From positions 1 through 64,000 of the forward strand of contig JADKCI010000002.1 in NCBI GenBank assembly GCA_016714645.1: a stretch of 64,000 nt of DNA. The letters are read 5' to 3'. The notes under the pieces are model-generated. The model saw only the letters and a list, made by a program, of their open reading frames with translations. It was not told where the DNA came from and searched no databases. The DNA is from Chromatiaceae bacterium. GTDB taxonomy: Bacteria > Pseudomonadota > Gammaproteobacteria > Chromatiales > Chromatiaceae. Each line of letters starts with the position of its first letter. The stretch's first letter is position 1. Positions 26,161 to 32,665 of the stretch are shown piece after piece. A program made the position numbers and the translations under genes.

Positions 26161-27674
26161 CAATCGCTCCCGGGCCAGGTCATGGCCCCCAGTCCGCCCA
26201 CGCTCCCCCACCCATGGCGGGTGAGGGTCGCCCCGCCCCCGCCGCCGCCCCAGTGGGCGCCGTCCAGCGCCCCCGCCAGGGCGCTCGGGCCCGCGCTGAC
26301 GCAGTCGATGGGCCCCAGCCGCAACTGCCCCACCAGCCAGCCGAAGGCGCCGCTGGCGGCGTCCACCTGGTCATCGTGGGCGGATTTGGGAAAATTCTCG
26401 GCCTCCGCCAGCCAGGCCGCGTTCCAGGGCCCCACCACCATGGCCACATGGCCCTGGCCCTCGCCGGCGCCCTGGCTATAGCTGGACAGGGGCGCCGCCT
26501 TGGTCTCCTTGCTGGCCGTCTCCGGGATGACGACGGTCGGGTAGCCGATCAGCATCCGCACCAGATAATCCGCCTCCATCACCCCGGCCTGGCCGGGATC
26601 GCGAAACAGCCCGATGGTCGTGGCCGGGCCATCGCGCTCCGCCGTCGCCAGGATGCGGCCCTGCACCTGGCCGGGCCGGCCGCGGAAGCGCTCGATGTGC
26701 TCCAGATAGACCTCGCCGCTGGCGGGGTCGAGGCTCATCAGCACCCCCGCCGTCCAGTCCGGATCGGGATAGGACTCCGACGGCAGCGAGGCGGCGCGGT
26801 CCCAGCAGCGGATGCGGATGCGCCGCCCCGGCAGCTCCGGCGGCTGCACCAGCCGAAAATCGCTGGCGCGGAAATAGTCCCCGGCCGCCGGGCGGATCTT
26901 CCAGTTGCCGTGCTTGAGCCGTTCCGCCTCCACCCGGGGCAGGTTGCCCAGGCGGGCCAGATAGCCCGGATCGGCCGCCAGGCCCAGGGGGTTGTCCTTG
27001 AAGGAGCTGGCGATGAAGGTCACGGACAGCGGCTCGCAGCCCGGGTGGGCGCGCGCCAGTTCCTCGCGGCTATCCGCCCACGCCAGCACATCGTTGACCC
27101 GCGCCAGCCAGCGCATCACGCCGGAGCGCGCCGGGATGGCATAGCCGCTGTCCGGGTCGATCCACCAGGCGATCAGCTCCGCCACCCAGGAATCCGGGTC
27201 CGGATTGGTGGTGGCGCGGATGTAGGGCCGGACGGTCCCGGAGGGGTCGCGGTTGCGGCTCACCAGGTACCAGAACTGGCCCGCGGTGAAATGGGTCAGC
27301 TCGTCCAGGCCGATCAGGGGCAACTGGGCGCCCTGCCAGGAAAATTTGTCCTTCTCGTGCTGGAGATGCGAAAAGCTCAGCTTGGCCCCGGACGGAAAGC
27401 GCCACTGTTTGCCGCCCACCCCCTCGGCGCCGAGCAGGGGATAGATCTTCTCGGCGGTATCCCACAGGCCGCCCTCGGCGGTAATCTGCGGCGAGGTGCG
27501 GCGAAAGATGACCCCGCCAAAGTCGGGGTCCCCGGAAAAGCGCGCGCCCTCCAGCAGCAGGGCAAAGGTCTTGCCGCCGTAGGCGGCGCCGCCATAGATA
27601 CAGATATCCGCCGGCGAGGCCAGAAAGGCCTCCTGGGGCCCCGGCTGGGCCCGGAAGACGGTGGGCTCAGCCAC
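26160..27674 (-). CDS. Terminase large subunit (Mu gp28-like)
   Basis: Translated from the GTG at 27674, which overlaps the gp27 stop, it is 504 residues. The ATPase domain has GGAAYGGKT (about residues 28-36, Walker A-like) and LPLIGLDELTHF (about residues 118-129, Walker B with the catalytic Glu). The C-terminal nuclease domain has RCWDRAASLP (RNase H-like Asp) and SAHDDQVDAASGAFGWL. It packages phage DNA, in Mu-type phages by headful from integrated copies. Confidence 0.92.
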   Translation of the reverse strand: MAEPTVFRAQPGPQEAFLASPADICIYGGAAYGGKTFALLLEGARFSGDPDFGGVIFRRTSPQITAEGGLWDTAEKIYPLLGAEGVGGKQWRFPSGAKLSFSHLQHEKDKFSWQGAQLPLIGLDELTHFTAGQFWYLVSRNRDPSGTVRPYIRATTNPDPDSWVAELIAWWIDPDSGYAIPARSGVMRWLARVNDVLAWADSREELARAHPGCEPLSVTFIASSFKDNPLGLAADPGYLARLGNLPRVEAERLKHGNWKIRPAAGDYFRASDFRLVQPPELPGRRIRIRCWDRAASLPSESYPDPDWTAGVLMSLDPASGEVYLEHIERFRGRPGQVQGRILATAERDGPATTIGLFRDPGQAGVMEADYLVRMLIGYPTVVIPETASKETKAAPLSSYSQGAGEGQGHVAMVVGPWNAAWLAEAENFPKSAHDDQVDAASGAFGWLVGQLRLGPIDCVSAGPSALAGALDGAHWGGGGGGATLTRHGWGSVGGLGAMTWPGSD

Positions 27675-28242
27675 CGGGGCCCGCCCCGCGGCGCTGGTTG
27701 TCGGGCAGATAGATCTGCACCGCCGCGGCAATGCGGTCGGCGGTATCGCCCGACACCCCCGCCGCCAGGGCCGCCTCGCGCGCCGCCGCCTGCACCGCGC
27801 GCTGTTGCTCCGCCGACCAGCGCCGCGAATAGACCGCCGCGCGCTGCGCCTGGGTGATGGGCGCCGCCAGCTTGGCCAGCAACGGGATGCGCTCCTCGAT
27901 CGACAGATGCCCCGCCTGGCGCAAGTCCTTGGCGGTGCGCACCAGTTGATCGGTCACCAGGCGGCTGGCCAGGTCATTGAGGCTGGCCTGCTCGTCCGGG
28001 TCGGCGCCGACCATCACCCGCGCCAGCTCCGCCAGGGTGCGCACCTCCGCCAGGGTACCCTCGTACTCGGCGCGCAGCTTGCTGACCACCTCGCCGACGG
28101 CCGACTTCTTGAGGCCATAGCCCTCCGCCGCCAGCCATTGCGACAGCCCGGCCAGGTCCCCCCAGCCGCGCGCCGCCGCCTCGGCGTTGAAGCGGTCCCG
28201 CACCGCGGCGGGCAGGGTATCGAACAGGGGTACGCGCGGCAT
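27667..28242 (-). CDS. Mu gp27-like protein (DUF3486), probable small terminase
   Basis: This 191-residue protein starts MPRVPLFDTLPAAVRDRFNA and includes GYGLKKSAVGEVVSKLRAEY (about residues 41-60), the HTH-containing DUF3486 pattern. In Mu the equivalent gene lies directly before the terminase large subunit and probably encodes the DNA-recognition subunit. It overlaps the terminase gene by eight bases and lies two bases after gp26. Confidence 0.85.
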   Translation of the reverse strand: MPRVPLFDTLPAAVRDRFNAEAAARGWGDLAGLSQWLAAEGYGLKKSAVGEVVSKLRAEYEGTLAEVRTLAELARVMVGADPDEQASLNDLASRLVTDQLVRTAKDLRQAGHLSIEERIPLLAKLAAPITQAQRAAVYSRRWSAEQQRAVQAAAREAALAAGVSGDTADRIAAAVQIYLPDNQRRGAGPGG

Positions 28243-28244
28243 GG

Positions 28245-28541
28245 TCAGGCCGGGGCCGCCACGCCCGGATGCGCCGCCAGGCCGGCGGCGACATCCTCGC
28301 CGCGCACCGTCAGGCGCGCCACCGGCGCCGCCTGGCCCAGCACCTGGATCAGACCCGCCTCGTCCAGCCACTGCAGCAGGGCGTCCAACTGGTCGTGGCT
28401 GACCTGATGGCGGGCCGCCGTCAGCGGCGCGCGCAGGGCGCCGGCGGGGGCGCACTGGTCGGCGGCCCCGGCCAGGTGTTGCAGGATTAACAGGCGCTGA
28501 TCCGCGATCAGGGCCTGGCGGTAGTCGCGAGGGGGGGTCAT
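28245..28541 (-). CDS. Mu gp26-like winged-helix protein
   Basis: This 98-residue protein begins MTPPRDYRQALIADQRLLIL. The pattern QHLAGAADQCAPAGALRAPL, then RHQVSHDQLDALLQWLDEAG and LIQVL resembles the gp26 family of Mu-like phages, a small winged-helix fold. ATG overlaps the gp25 stop (ATGA). Exact role in packaging or late regulation is unknown. Confidence 0.75.
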   Translation of the reverse strand: MTPPRDYRQALIADQRLLILQHLAGAADQCAPAGALRAPLTAARHQVSHDQLDALLQWLDEAGLIQVLGQAAPVARLTVRGEDVAAGLAAHPGVAAPA

Positions 28542-28969
28542 GGGTGGTCTCCGGCGCGGGGGCCATGGGCCAGTAGATGTTGTTCGACGCGCTCCAGGGC
28601 GTGCCCCAGGCCCTCCAGCAGGCCGGTGATATGGCCCAGCTTGGACTCGAAGGTATCCATGCGCACATGGGCGCGCTTGAGGTCCTCGTGGCTCACCCCC
28701 AGGCGCAGCGCCGACTCCAGCGCCGCCATCCGCTGGCCGCGGGCCACGCACTCCGCGGTGGTGACCCGGCCGTTCTCCAGCTTGGTCAGCAACTGGTCCT
28801 GGTGGGCCTGCTCGGCGGCGATGCGCGTCGCCAGCCCCTGCAACTGGGCGAGAAAGGCGCGCTCGCGCCGCCCTAGGGCGGCCCACAGGGCCAGCCCCCC
28901 GCCACAGGCCCCGGCCACCACGAATTGCAGCCAGTCGCTGGCAAGGTGCGCCCAGTCGATCTCGTTCAC
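28538..28969 (-). CDS. Mu gp25-like protein (DUF2730)
   Basis: This 143-residue protein starts at a GTG (VNEIDWAHLASDWLQFVVAG) that overlaps the preceding stop as GTGA. It has one N-terminal transmembrane segment (about residues 11-30) and a long coiled coil (about residues 36-130; LQGLATRIAAEQAHQDQLLT, LEGLGHALERVEQHL). This is the DUF2730 layout of Mu gp25, encoded before gp26 and gp27. Function in Mu is not known. Confidence 0.8.
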   Translation of the reverse strand: MNEIDWAHLASDWLQFVVAGACGGGLALWAALGRRERAFLAQLQGLATRIAAEQAHQDQLLTKLENGRVTTAECVARGQRMAALESALRLGVSHEDLKRAHVRMDTFESKLGHITGLLEGLGHALERVEQHLLAHGPRAGDHP

Positions 28970-29268
28970 GCCGCGCCACCGCCCGCCGCCTTGAGGCGCG
29001 CCACGGCGATCTCGATGGCCAGGTTGAGCAGGTAGCCGGCGGCGCGCGCCGCCAGGTCCGGCAGCCACACCCGCAATTCGGTGTGCACCCAGGCCGCCTT
29101 GTCGGGGCCGAGCAGCTCCAGGCCCTGGGCCTGGGCCACCAGGGCGTCGATGGCATCCAGAATCCGGCCATCCAGCCAGCCCAGCAGGGCGGCGCGCAGC
29201 ACCGCCAGCACCTGGGCCTGGGGCAGCTTGGCCAGCAATGAGGTTACGAGACGGGCGAGCACGTTCAT
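28966..29268 (-). CDS. Unassigned helical phage protein in the lysis region
   Basis: This 100-residue protein begins MNVLARLVTSLLAKLPQAQV. It is almost entirely Ala/Leu-rich amphipathic helix, with a hydrophobic C-terminal segment (about residues 76-92, GYLLNLAIEIAVARLKA). It lies between the lysis genes and gp25. It could be a membrane-associated lysis or holin-related protein, but no family is recognised. Confidence 0.6.
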   Translation of the reverse strand: MNVLARLVTSLLAKLPQAQVLAVLRAALLGWLDGRILDAIDALVAQAQGLELLGPDKAAWVHTELRVWLPDLAARAAGYLLNLAIEIAVARLKAAGGGAA

Positions 29269-29282
29269 GGGGGTCTCCGCGG

Positions 29283-29540
29283 TCAGAAGGTACAGGTCAG
29301 GCCCGGGCGCAGTGCCCGGGGGTCAGGATGAGTGAGCATCGAGGGGGCCAGGCCGCCCAGGGTCGGCCGGCAGGCCAGGCGCGGCGGCCCCGGCGGCTGG
29401 GCGCAGCCCACCAGCCCGGCGCAGAGGCTGATCGCTACCCAGGCCCGGCGCCACGCGGCGGCTGATGGGGCGGGTCGCCTGCACGCGGCCCCACCAGGCC
29501 AGGGCGGCGCCGAGCAGGCTGAGGGCGTTAAGCAGGGCAT
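29283..29540 (-). CDS. Rz1-like lipoprotein nested in the holin gene
   Basis: This frame overlaps the 3' half of the holin gene in another register and runs past its end. The core reads RRAWVAISLCAGLVGC, a lipobox-type signal sequence, followed by a Pro-rich mature part (AQPPGPPRLACRPTLGG). Nested outer-membrane spanins (Rz1 type) have exactly this design. The start is uncertain: the only ATG is at 29540, which gives an atypically long N-terminal region, and no partner Rz gene is evident. Confidence 0.4.
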   Translation of the reverse strand: MPCLTPSACSAPPWPGGAACRRPAPSAAAWRRAWVAISLCAGLVGCAQPPGPPRLACRPTLGGLAPSMLTHPDPRALRPGLTCTF

Positions 29541-29697
29541 CGGTGAGGGCCTCGGTGTCGATCTCCCAGCCGGTCAGCCGCAGGCCCTGGGCGGCGACCA
29601 CCACCAGGGCGCCGATGATGGCGCGGGACTGCCACCACGCTTTAGGGGCGGGGTCCGGGGCGGGGTCGGCGGCGATCGGGGCGGGGGCGGGGCTCAT
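29323..29697 (-). CDS. Putative holin
   Basis: This 124-residue protein has a charged Pro/Ala N-terminus, then two hydrophobic segments (AIIGALVVVAAQGLRL, about residues 26-41; LTDALLNALSLLGAALAWWG, about residues 50-69) and a basic tail. It starts with an ATG overlapping the endolysin stop. Endolysin-holin adjacency supports a membrane pore role. The C-terminal 50 residues overlap the nested lipoprotein frame, so the true functional part may be only the first 70-80 residues. Confidence 0.7.
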   Translation of the reverse strand: MSPAPAPIAADPAPDPAPKAWWQSRAIIGALVVVAAQGLRLTGWEIDTEALTDALLNALSLLGAALAWWGRVQATRPISRRVAPGLGSDQPLRRAGGLRPAAGAAAPGLPADPGRPGPLDAHSS

Positions 29698-30233
29698 CGG
29701 CGGGTCTCCAGGGTTTTTTTTTCGGCGATCAGGGCCAGGGCGGCATCCCGCGCCGCCAGCACCCGGTTGGTCCAGCCGTTTTTGAAGTGCGGCCAGGTCT
29801 TGAGCCGCCGCAGCCAGGCCAGGCGCTGCACCACCAGGGTGTGCACCAGGTCCTCGGCATCGGTGGCGGCCAGCGCCGTCCAGTCGGCGGCGGTCAGGGC
29901 CCCGGTCTCCGGCGCCCCCAGGGCCGCCTGCAGCAGGCGCAGGGCGCGCCCGGGGCCGGCATGGACCGCGGTATCGAACACCAGCAGGTCCACCCCGGCG
30001 GGCAGGTCGGGGCCCCGCGCCGGGCGCCAGTAGCCGCGGCGATAGACCTCCGCCGCCTGCGCCCAGCTCAGCTTTTTGAGATCGGCGCAGGTGCCGCCGG
30101 GATTGAGGTGGGCGCGAAAGGTGCCCAGGGTGATGCCCAGATTGGTGCAGCCGCCGGGGTCGTGGGGGTCGCGGACATAGCCGCCCTCCAGGTGGCGGAT
30201 CAGCTCCAGGGCGCGGGGTAGATTCTGGTCCAT
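29694..30233 (-). CDS. Endolysin, glycoside hydrolase family 108
   Basis: This 179-residue protein begins MDQNLPRALELIRHLEGGYV. The E-G-G-Y motif near residue 16 is the family-108 catalytic glutamate, followed by DPHDPGGCTNLGITLGTFRA and YRRGYWRPARGPDLP. The C-terminal peptidoglycan-binding helix region has LQAALGAPETGALTAADW. It cleaves murein at lysis. There is no signal peptide, so a holin must release it. It is the first gene of the leftward late operon, an unusual place for lysis genes in Mu-like phages. Confidence 0.9.
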   Translation of the reverse strand: MDQNLPRALELIRHLEGGYVRDPHDPGGCTNLGITLGTFRAHLNPGGTCADLKKLSWAQAAEVYRRGYWRPARGPDLPAGVDLLVFDTAVHAGPGRALRLLQAALGAPETGALTAADWTALAATDAEDLVHTLVVQRLAWLRRLKTWPHFKNGWTNRVLAARDAALALIAEKKTLETRR

Positions 30234-30329
30234 GGGTCGCGGGCGGTGGCCGGTGGGGGTATCCCTAGCCTAAGGGCCCGCCGGGGGTGGGGCGCGGCGC
30301 GGTGCCGCACCCGGGGGGCTGACCACCGG

Positions 30330-30434
30330 GTGGCGACTACTTAGCCAGCCTGCGGGGATTACTTACCACCTTGCGGCGACTACTTACCACCTTGCGGGGA
30401 TTACTGATCACCTTGCGGCGACTGCTTGGCGATC
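30330..30434. repeat. Five 21-bp direct repeats (iteron-like)
   Basis: Units start at about 30330, 30351, 30372, 30393 and 30414. The core is TGCGGSGAYTACTTACCACCT, written here as TGCGG, S, GAYTACTTACC and ACCT. Units alternate GGGATTACT and GCGACTACT. The 21-bp period equals two helical turns, so a protein would bind on one face. They directly abut the palindrome at 30431. Candidate late-promoter activator sites or a transpososome/partition-type element. Confidence 0.8.
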
Positions 30435-30460
30435 ATCAGCTCAAAATTGGGCTGATGATC
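30431..30460. promoter_or_regulatory. 30-bp operator-like palindrome
   Basis: The arms GATCATCAGC and GCTGATGATC are perfect and flank a TCAAAATTGG centre. It is placed between the 21-bp repeats and the repressor gene. It shares the CAAWWTTG centre with other palindromes in this early region. Confidence 0.75.
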
Positions 30461-30500
30461 CGGCTCATCGGAGGCGATCCGCGCTCGTCGAGGTAATCTC

Positions 30501-30520
30501 GCGGCGCAAAATTGCGCCGC
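30501..30520. promoter_or_regulatory. 20-bp palindrome GCGGNNCAAAATTGNNCCGC type
   Basis: Nine-base arms (GCGGCGCAA / TTGCGCCGC) flank AA. The same outer and inner bases (GCGG, CAA, TTG, CCGC) recur in the palindrome inside rha-1 at 32169-32188, suggesting one recognition sequence. Located 50-70 bases past the repressor stop. Confidence 0.7.
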
Positions 30521-30571
30521 CAAACGTCCTGAAACCTCAGGGCGGGCCGGGGCCGGGGGCCGGGGCCCGGT

Positions 30572-31012
30572 TCAGGCACGTTGTTGCGTCTCCAGAACGG
30601 CGACGGCCTGGCGGAGTGCGGCTAGCTGTTGCGCCGTTTCAGCGCGTGTGTAGCACTCCGCCAACACCGCCTCCCGGCTCCCGTCGTCCAGTTGGGCGAT
30701 GAGGCTCAGCAGGGCGGCGATGCGCCGATCCCAACCCGCGAGGGCCGCCGGAATCACCGGCGCCGGGGTCGCGTCCGGCGCTGGCGCACCGGGGGACGGG
30801 CGGTACATCTCGCCCTCACCCGTTAGTAGCCAGTCAAGCGAAATGCCCCGTTGATCTGCGATCTGTTCGCAAATTTCGAACGGTTTGGTATTCCGTGCTC
30901 GCCACGTACTGATGGTGTTTTTGGCCTTTCCAAGCGCCTCAGCAAGATCAGTGTCGTTTTTAACGCCAAGGATTTGACGCAGGCGATCTAGGACGTCCCC
31001 GGCGGTTCGCAT
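30572..31012 (-). CDS. CI-type prophage repressor
   Basis: This 146-residue protein has an N-terminal CI-type HTH domain: RLRQILGVKNDTDLAEALGK (about residues 10-29), KNTISTWRARN, and ISLDWLLTGEGEMY (about residues 57-70). The C-terminal part is a helical oligomerisation segment (ALLSLIAQLDDGSREAVLAE). There is no S24 peptidase domain, so release from repression probably does not use RecA-type self-cleavage, which fits the adjacent antirepressor cluster. It is divergent from the early operon across a short operator region. It is the likely keeper of lysogeny. Confidence 0.88.
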   Translation of the reverse strand: MRTAGDVLDRLRQILGVKNDTDLAEALGKAKNTISTWRARNTKPFEICEQIADQRGISLDWLLTGEGEMYRPSPGAPAPDATPAPVIPAALAGWDRRIAALLSLIAQLDDGSREAVLAECYTRAETAQQLAALRQAVAVLETQQRA

Positions 31013-31028
31013 TTTTCGATAAATCCTC

Positions 31029-31057
31029 TTGCGGTTCGCAAAATGAGGGCGTATGCT
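31029..31057 (+). promoter_or_regulatory. Early promoter (sigma-70 type)
   Basis: TTGCGG (31029-31034) and TATGCT (31052-31057) are separated by 17 bases. Transcription would start near 31064, almost at the ATG of the first early gene (31066), implying a leaderless or near-leaderless message. The -10 overlaps the operator palindrome at 31048-31084, so a repressor bound there would block it. Confidence 0.6.
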
Positions 31058-31084
31058 TTCATACTATGAAAACAAGCATACGCC
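31048..31084. promoter_or_regulatory. Nested operator palindromes at the divergent control region
   Basis: Outer arms GGCGTATGCTT (31048-31058) and AAGCATACGCC (31074-31084) are perfect. An inner palindrome TTTCATA-C-TATGAAA (31057-31071) straddles the first early ATG. A direct repeat GCGGTTCGCA occurs at 31002-31011 (over the repressor start) and 31031-31040. These are the best candidates for CI and Ner-like binding sites. Confidence 0.7.
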
Positions 31085-31410
31085 ATCACCGCCCCCCCTG
31101 CCGACCCTGGACCGCGCCCAGCCCGCACGGCGTCATCGCCGCCCTCCGGTCGCGCGGCCAGTCGGTCCTGAGCTGGGCCCAGGCCCACGCCTACGCGCCG
31201 TCCTCGGTGTACATCGTGATCAATCGCTGGATCGATCACCCCGACCGCCGCGGCCGGCTGCCCCTGGGCGGCGTCTCCCGCGAGATCGCGCGGGCGCTGC
31301 GGGAGGAACTCGGCCCCGAGCTGATCCCGCTCCCCCCGACGGCCACGCCAACCGCCCCCCCGTCAACCCCGCCGGCGGGTGGCCGGCCCCGTCAGAGGAC
31401 AGCGCCATGA
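31066..31410 (+). CDS. Small early DNA-binding protein (Ner-position regulator)
   Basis: This 114-residue protein starts MKTSIRHHRPPCRPW. Residues of about 22-75 (GVIAALRSRGQSVLSWAQAH, then SSVYIVINRWIDHPD) form a probable helix-turn-helix. It ends in a Pro-rich tail. It is the first gene of the rightward operon, where Mu encodes Ner. A similar domain is encoded at the 3' end of rha-1 (YRRDLTVAAWARGRGYEPGT). No Shine-Dalgarno precedes the ATG, consistent with a leaderless message. It probably controls repressor/early promoters. Confidence 0.7.
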   Translation: MKTSIRHHRPPCRPWTAPSPHGVIAALRSRGQSVLSWAQAHAYAPSSVYIVINRWIDHPDRRGRLPLGGVSREIARALREELGPELIPLPPTATPTAPPSTPPAGGRPRQRTAP

Positions 31411-32006
31411 GCTCTCGGTTTTCGTTCGTTCGCTTCCGTCACCACGACCTGCTCTGCCTGGAGCAGGACGACCAGATGTTGGTCGCCATGCGCCCCGTCG
31501 TCGAGGGCATGGGGCTCGACTGGAAGTCCCAACATGCCAAATTGTCCGCCAATTTTGACCGTTGGCGCGTGGTGATAATCACCACGCGCCAACCCGGAGA
31601 TGACCGGGTGCGCGAGCACCTCTTCATCCCCCTGGAGCGCCTCTTCGGCTGGCTGATGACCATCAGCCCGAACAAGGTCGCCCCCGCGATCCGCGCCACC
31701 GTCATCGCCTATCAACAGGAGTGCGACCGGGTGCTGGCCCGCCACTTCGCCCACGAGCTGACGGCGGACGCCGCCTGGTACCGCGACCACGCCGCGACCC
31801 TGCGCGCCGGCTGGTACGCCCGCTACCCCCTGTGGCTCGACCTGCGGACCGGCGCCGCCCTGGGCGAGAGCCGGGCGCAGATGGCCCGCGACCTGGGCCG
31901 CCACCCCTCGACCATCGGCCGCAACCTGCGCCGCATGCGCGCCGTCGGCCTGCTCACCACCCCCGAGACCCCCCGCCGGCGGGCCGCCGGCCCCGTCAGA
32001 GGATAG
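31407..32006 (+). CDS. Phage antirepressor, P22_AR_N domain plus HTH tail
   Basis: This 199-residue protein has an N-terminal P22_AR_N-type domain: MLVAMRPVVEGMGLDWKSQH (about residues 22-41), LFIPLERLFGWLMTISPNKV (about residues 71-90). Its C-terminal HTH (about residues 120-190; LGESRAQMARDLGRHPSTIG, then RNLRRMRAVGLLTTP) is almost identical to that of rha-2. It is translationally coupled (ATGA) to the previous gene. Antirepressors inactivate phage repressors, fitting a CI protein that lacks a cleavage domain. The coding region contains a 33-bp perfect palindrome at 31561-31593. Confidence 0.85.
   Translation: MSSRFSFVRFRHHDLLCLEQDDQMLVAMRPVVEGMGLDWKSQHAKLSANFDRWRVVIITTRQPGDDRVREHLFIPLERLFGWLMTISPNKVAPAIRATVIAYQQECDRVLARHFAHELTADAAWYRDHAATLRAGWYARYPLWLDLRTGAALGESRAQMARDLGRHPSTIGRNLRRMRAVGLLTTPETPRRRAAGPVRG
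31561..31593. promoter_or_regulatory. 33-bp perfect palindrome inside the antirepressor gene
   Basis: Sixteen-base arms (GTTGGCGCGTGGTGAT and its complement) flank a single A. It encodes WRVVIITTRQ of the antirepressor. It could be an intragenic operator or a strong mRNA hairpin (effectively loop-free, so more likely a DNA site). Confidence 0.75.
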
Positions 32007-32010
32007 CCCC

Positions 32011-32665
32011 ATGACCGCCGACCTCTTCCCCGAGACCCTCCTGGTCAGTTGCGAGCATGACCGGGTGTTCACCACCAGCCTGAAGATTGCGGAGCACTTC
32101 AGGAAGCAACATCAGCACGTCCTACGGACCATCCGCGCCATCATCGACGCCTCTCCTGAGGACGTTTGGCGGTCCAATTTTGGACCGCGAGATTACCTCG
32201 ACGAGCGCGGCAAGACCCAGCCGTTCTACGAGTTGACCCATGACGGCTTTGCCATCGCGGTCATGGGTTTCACCGGCCCCGCGGCGCTGGCCTGGAAGTG
32301 GCAGTTCCTCGCCGCCTTCCGCGAGCTGGAGCGCCAGTTGCGCGCCGTGCGCGAGCGGGACGCGACCGCTCTCCAACTACGTGGATTGCTCTATCGGCGT
32401 GATCTCACCGTCGCCGCCTGGGCACGAGGACGTGGATACGAACCGGGAACGGCTCAGCGGGTGATCCTGCGGTGGGCCCGCCACCCAGGGGGAGACCCGC
32501 ACCCAGGCCCGCATTCGCCGCGACCTCTCCCTCGACCTTGGCATCCAGATCCCCCCCGGCATCGACTGGACCGCGGCCGCACCAACCGTTGCCCGGCGGC
32601 CGCGCCCAACCCCCCCTTCACCCCCGCCGGCGGGTGGCCGGCCCCCTCAGAGGATAGCCCCATGA
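32011..32665 (+). CDS. Rha-family regulator 1, 3' part frameshifted
   Basis: The N-terminus MTADLFPETLLVSCEHDRVF, KIAEHFRKQHQHVLRTIRAI and the F-Y-E-L-T-H-D-G-F-A segment define a phage Rha domain (residues 1-115). After LRGLLYRRDLTVAAWARGRG and VILRW the literal frame turns low-complexity and runs without a stop into rha-2 (to 32940). Dropping one G from the G5 run at 32488-32492 gives a sensible continuation (ETRTQARIRRDLSLDLGIQI) that ends at a TGA overlapping the rha-2 ATG. A one-base insertion, real or sequencing-derived, is therefore likely. Confidence 0.75.
32169..32188. promoter_or_regulatory. 20-bp palindrome inside rha-1
   Basis: Nine-base arms (GCGGTCCAA / TTGGACCGC) flank TT, encoding R-S-N-F-G-P of the Rha domain. 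It has the same outer and inner bases as the non-coding palindrome at 30501-30520. The equivalent NF codons in rha-2 and in the antirepressor are also centred on CAATTTTG. Confidence 0.7.

Larger units (their letters stand above)
30234..30571. other. Non-coding control region between late operon and repressor
   Basis: About 338 bases contain no gene. From left to right: a GC-rich stretch (30240-30329), five 21-bp direct repeats (30330-30434), two CAAAATTG-centred palindromes (30431-30460 and 30501-30520), and a GC-rich segment with a small CCTGA/TCAGG hairpin (30529-30542) and a long G/C block near the repressor 3' end. The late promoter must lie here or be supplied through readthrough. No convincing -35/-10 pair was found, consistent with an activator-dependent (Mor/C-type) late promoter. 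Confidence 0.6.

Noticed and set aside
30330..30434. CRISPR array
   Set aside because: Repeats are directly abutting 21-bp units without unique spacers and no cas genes are present.
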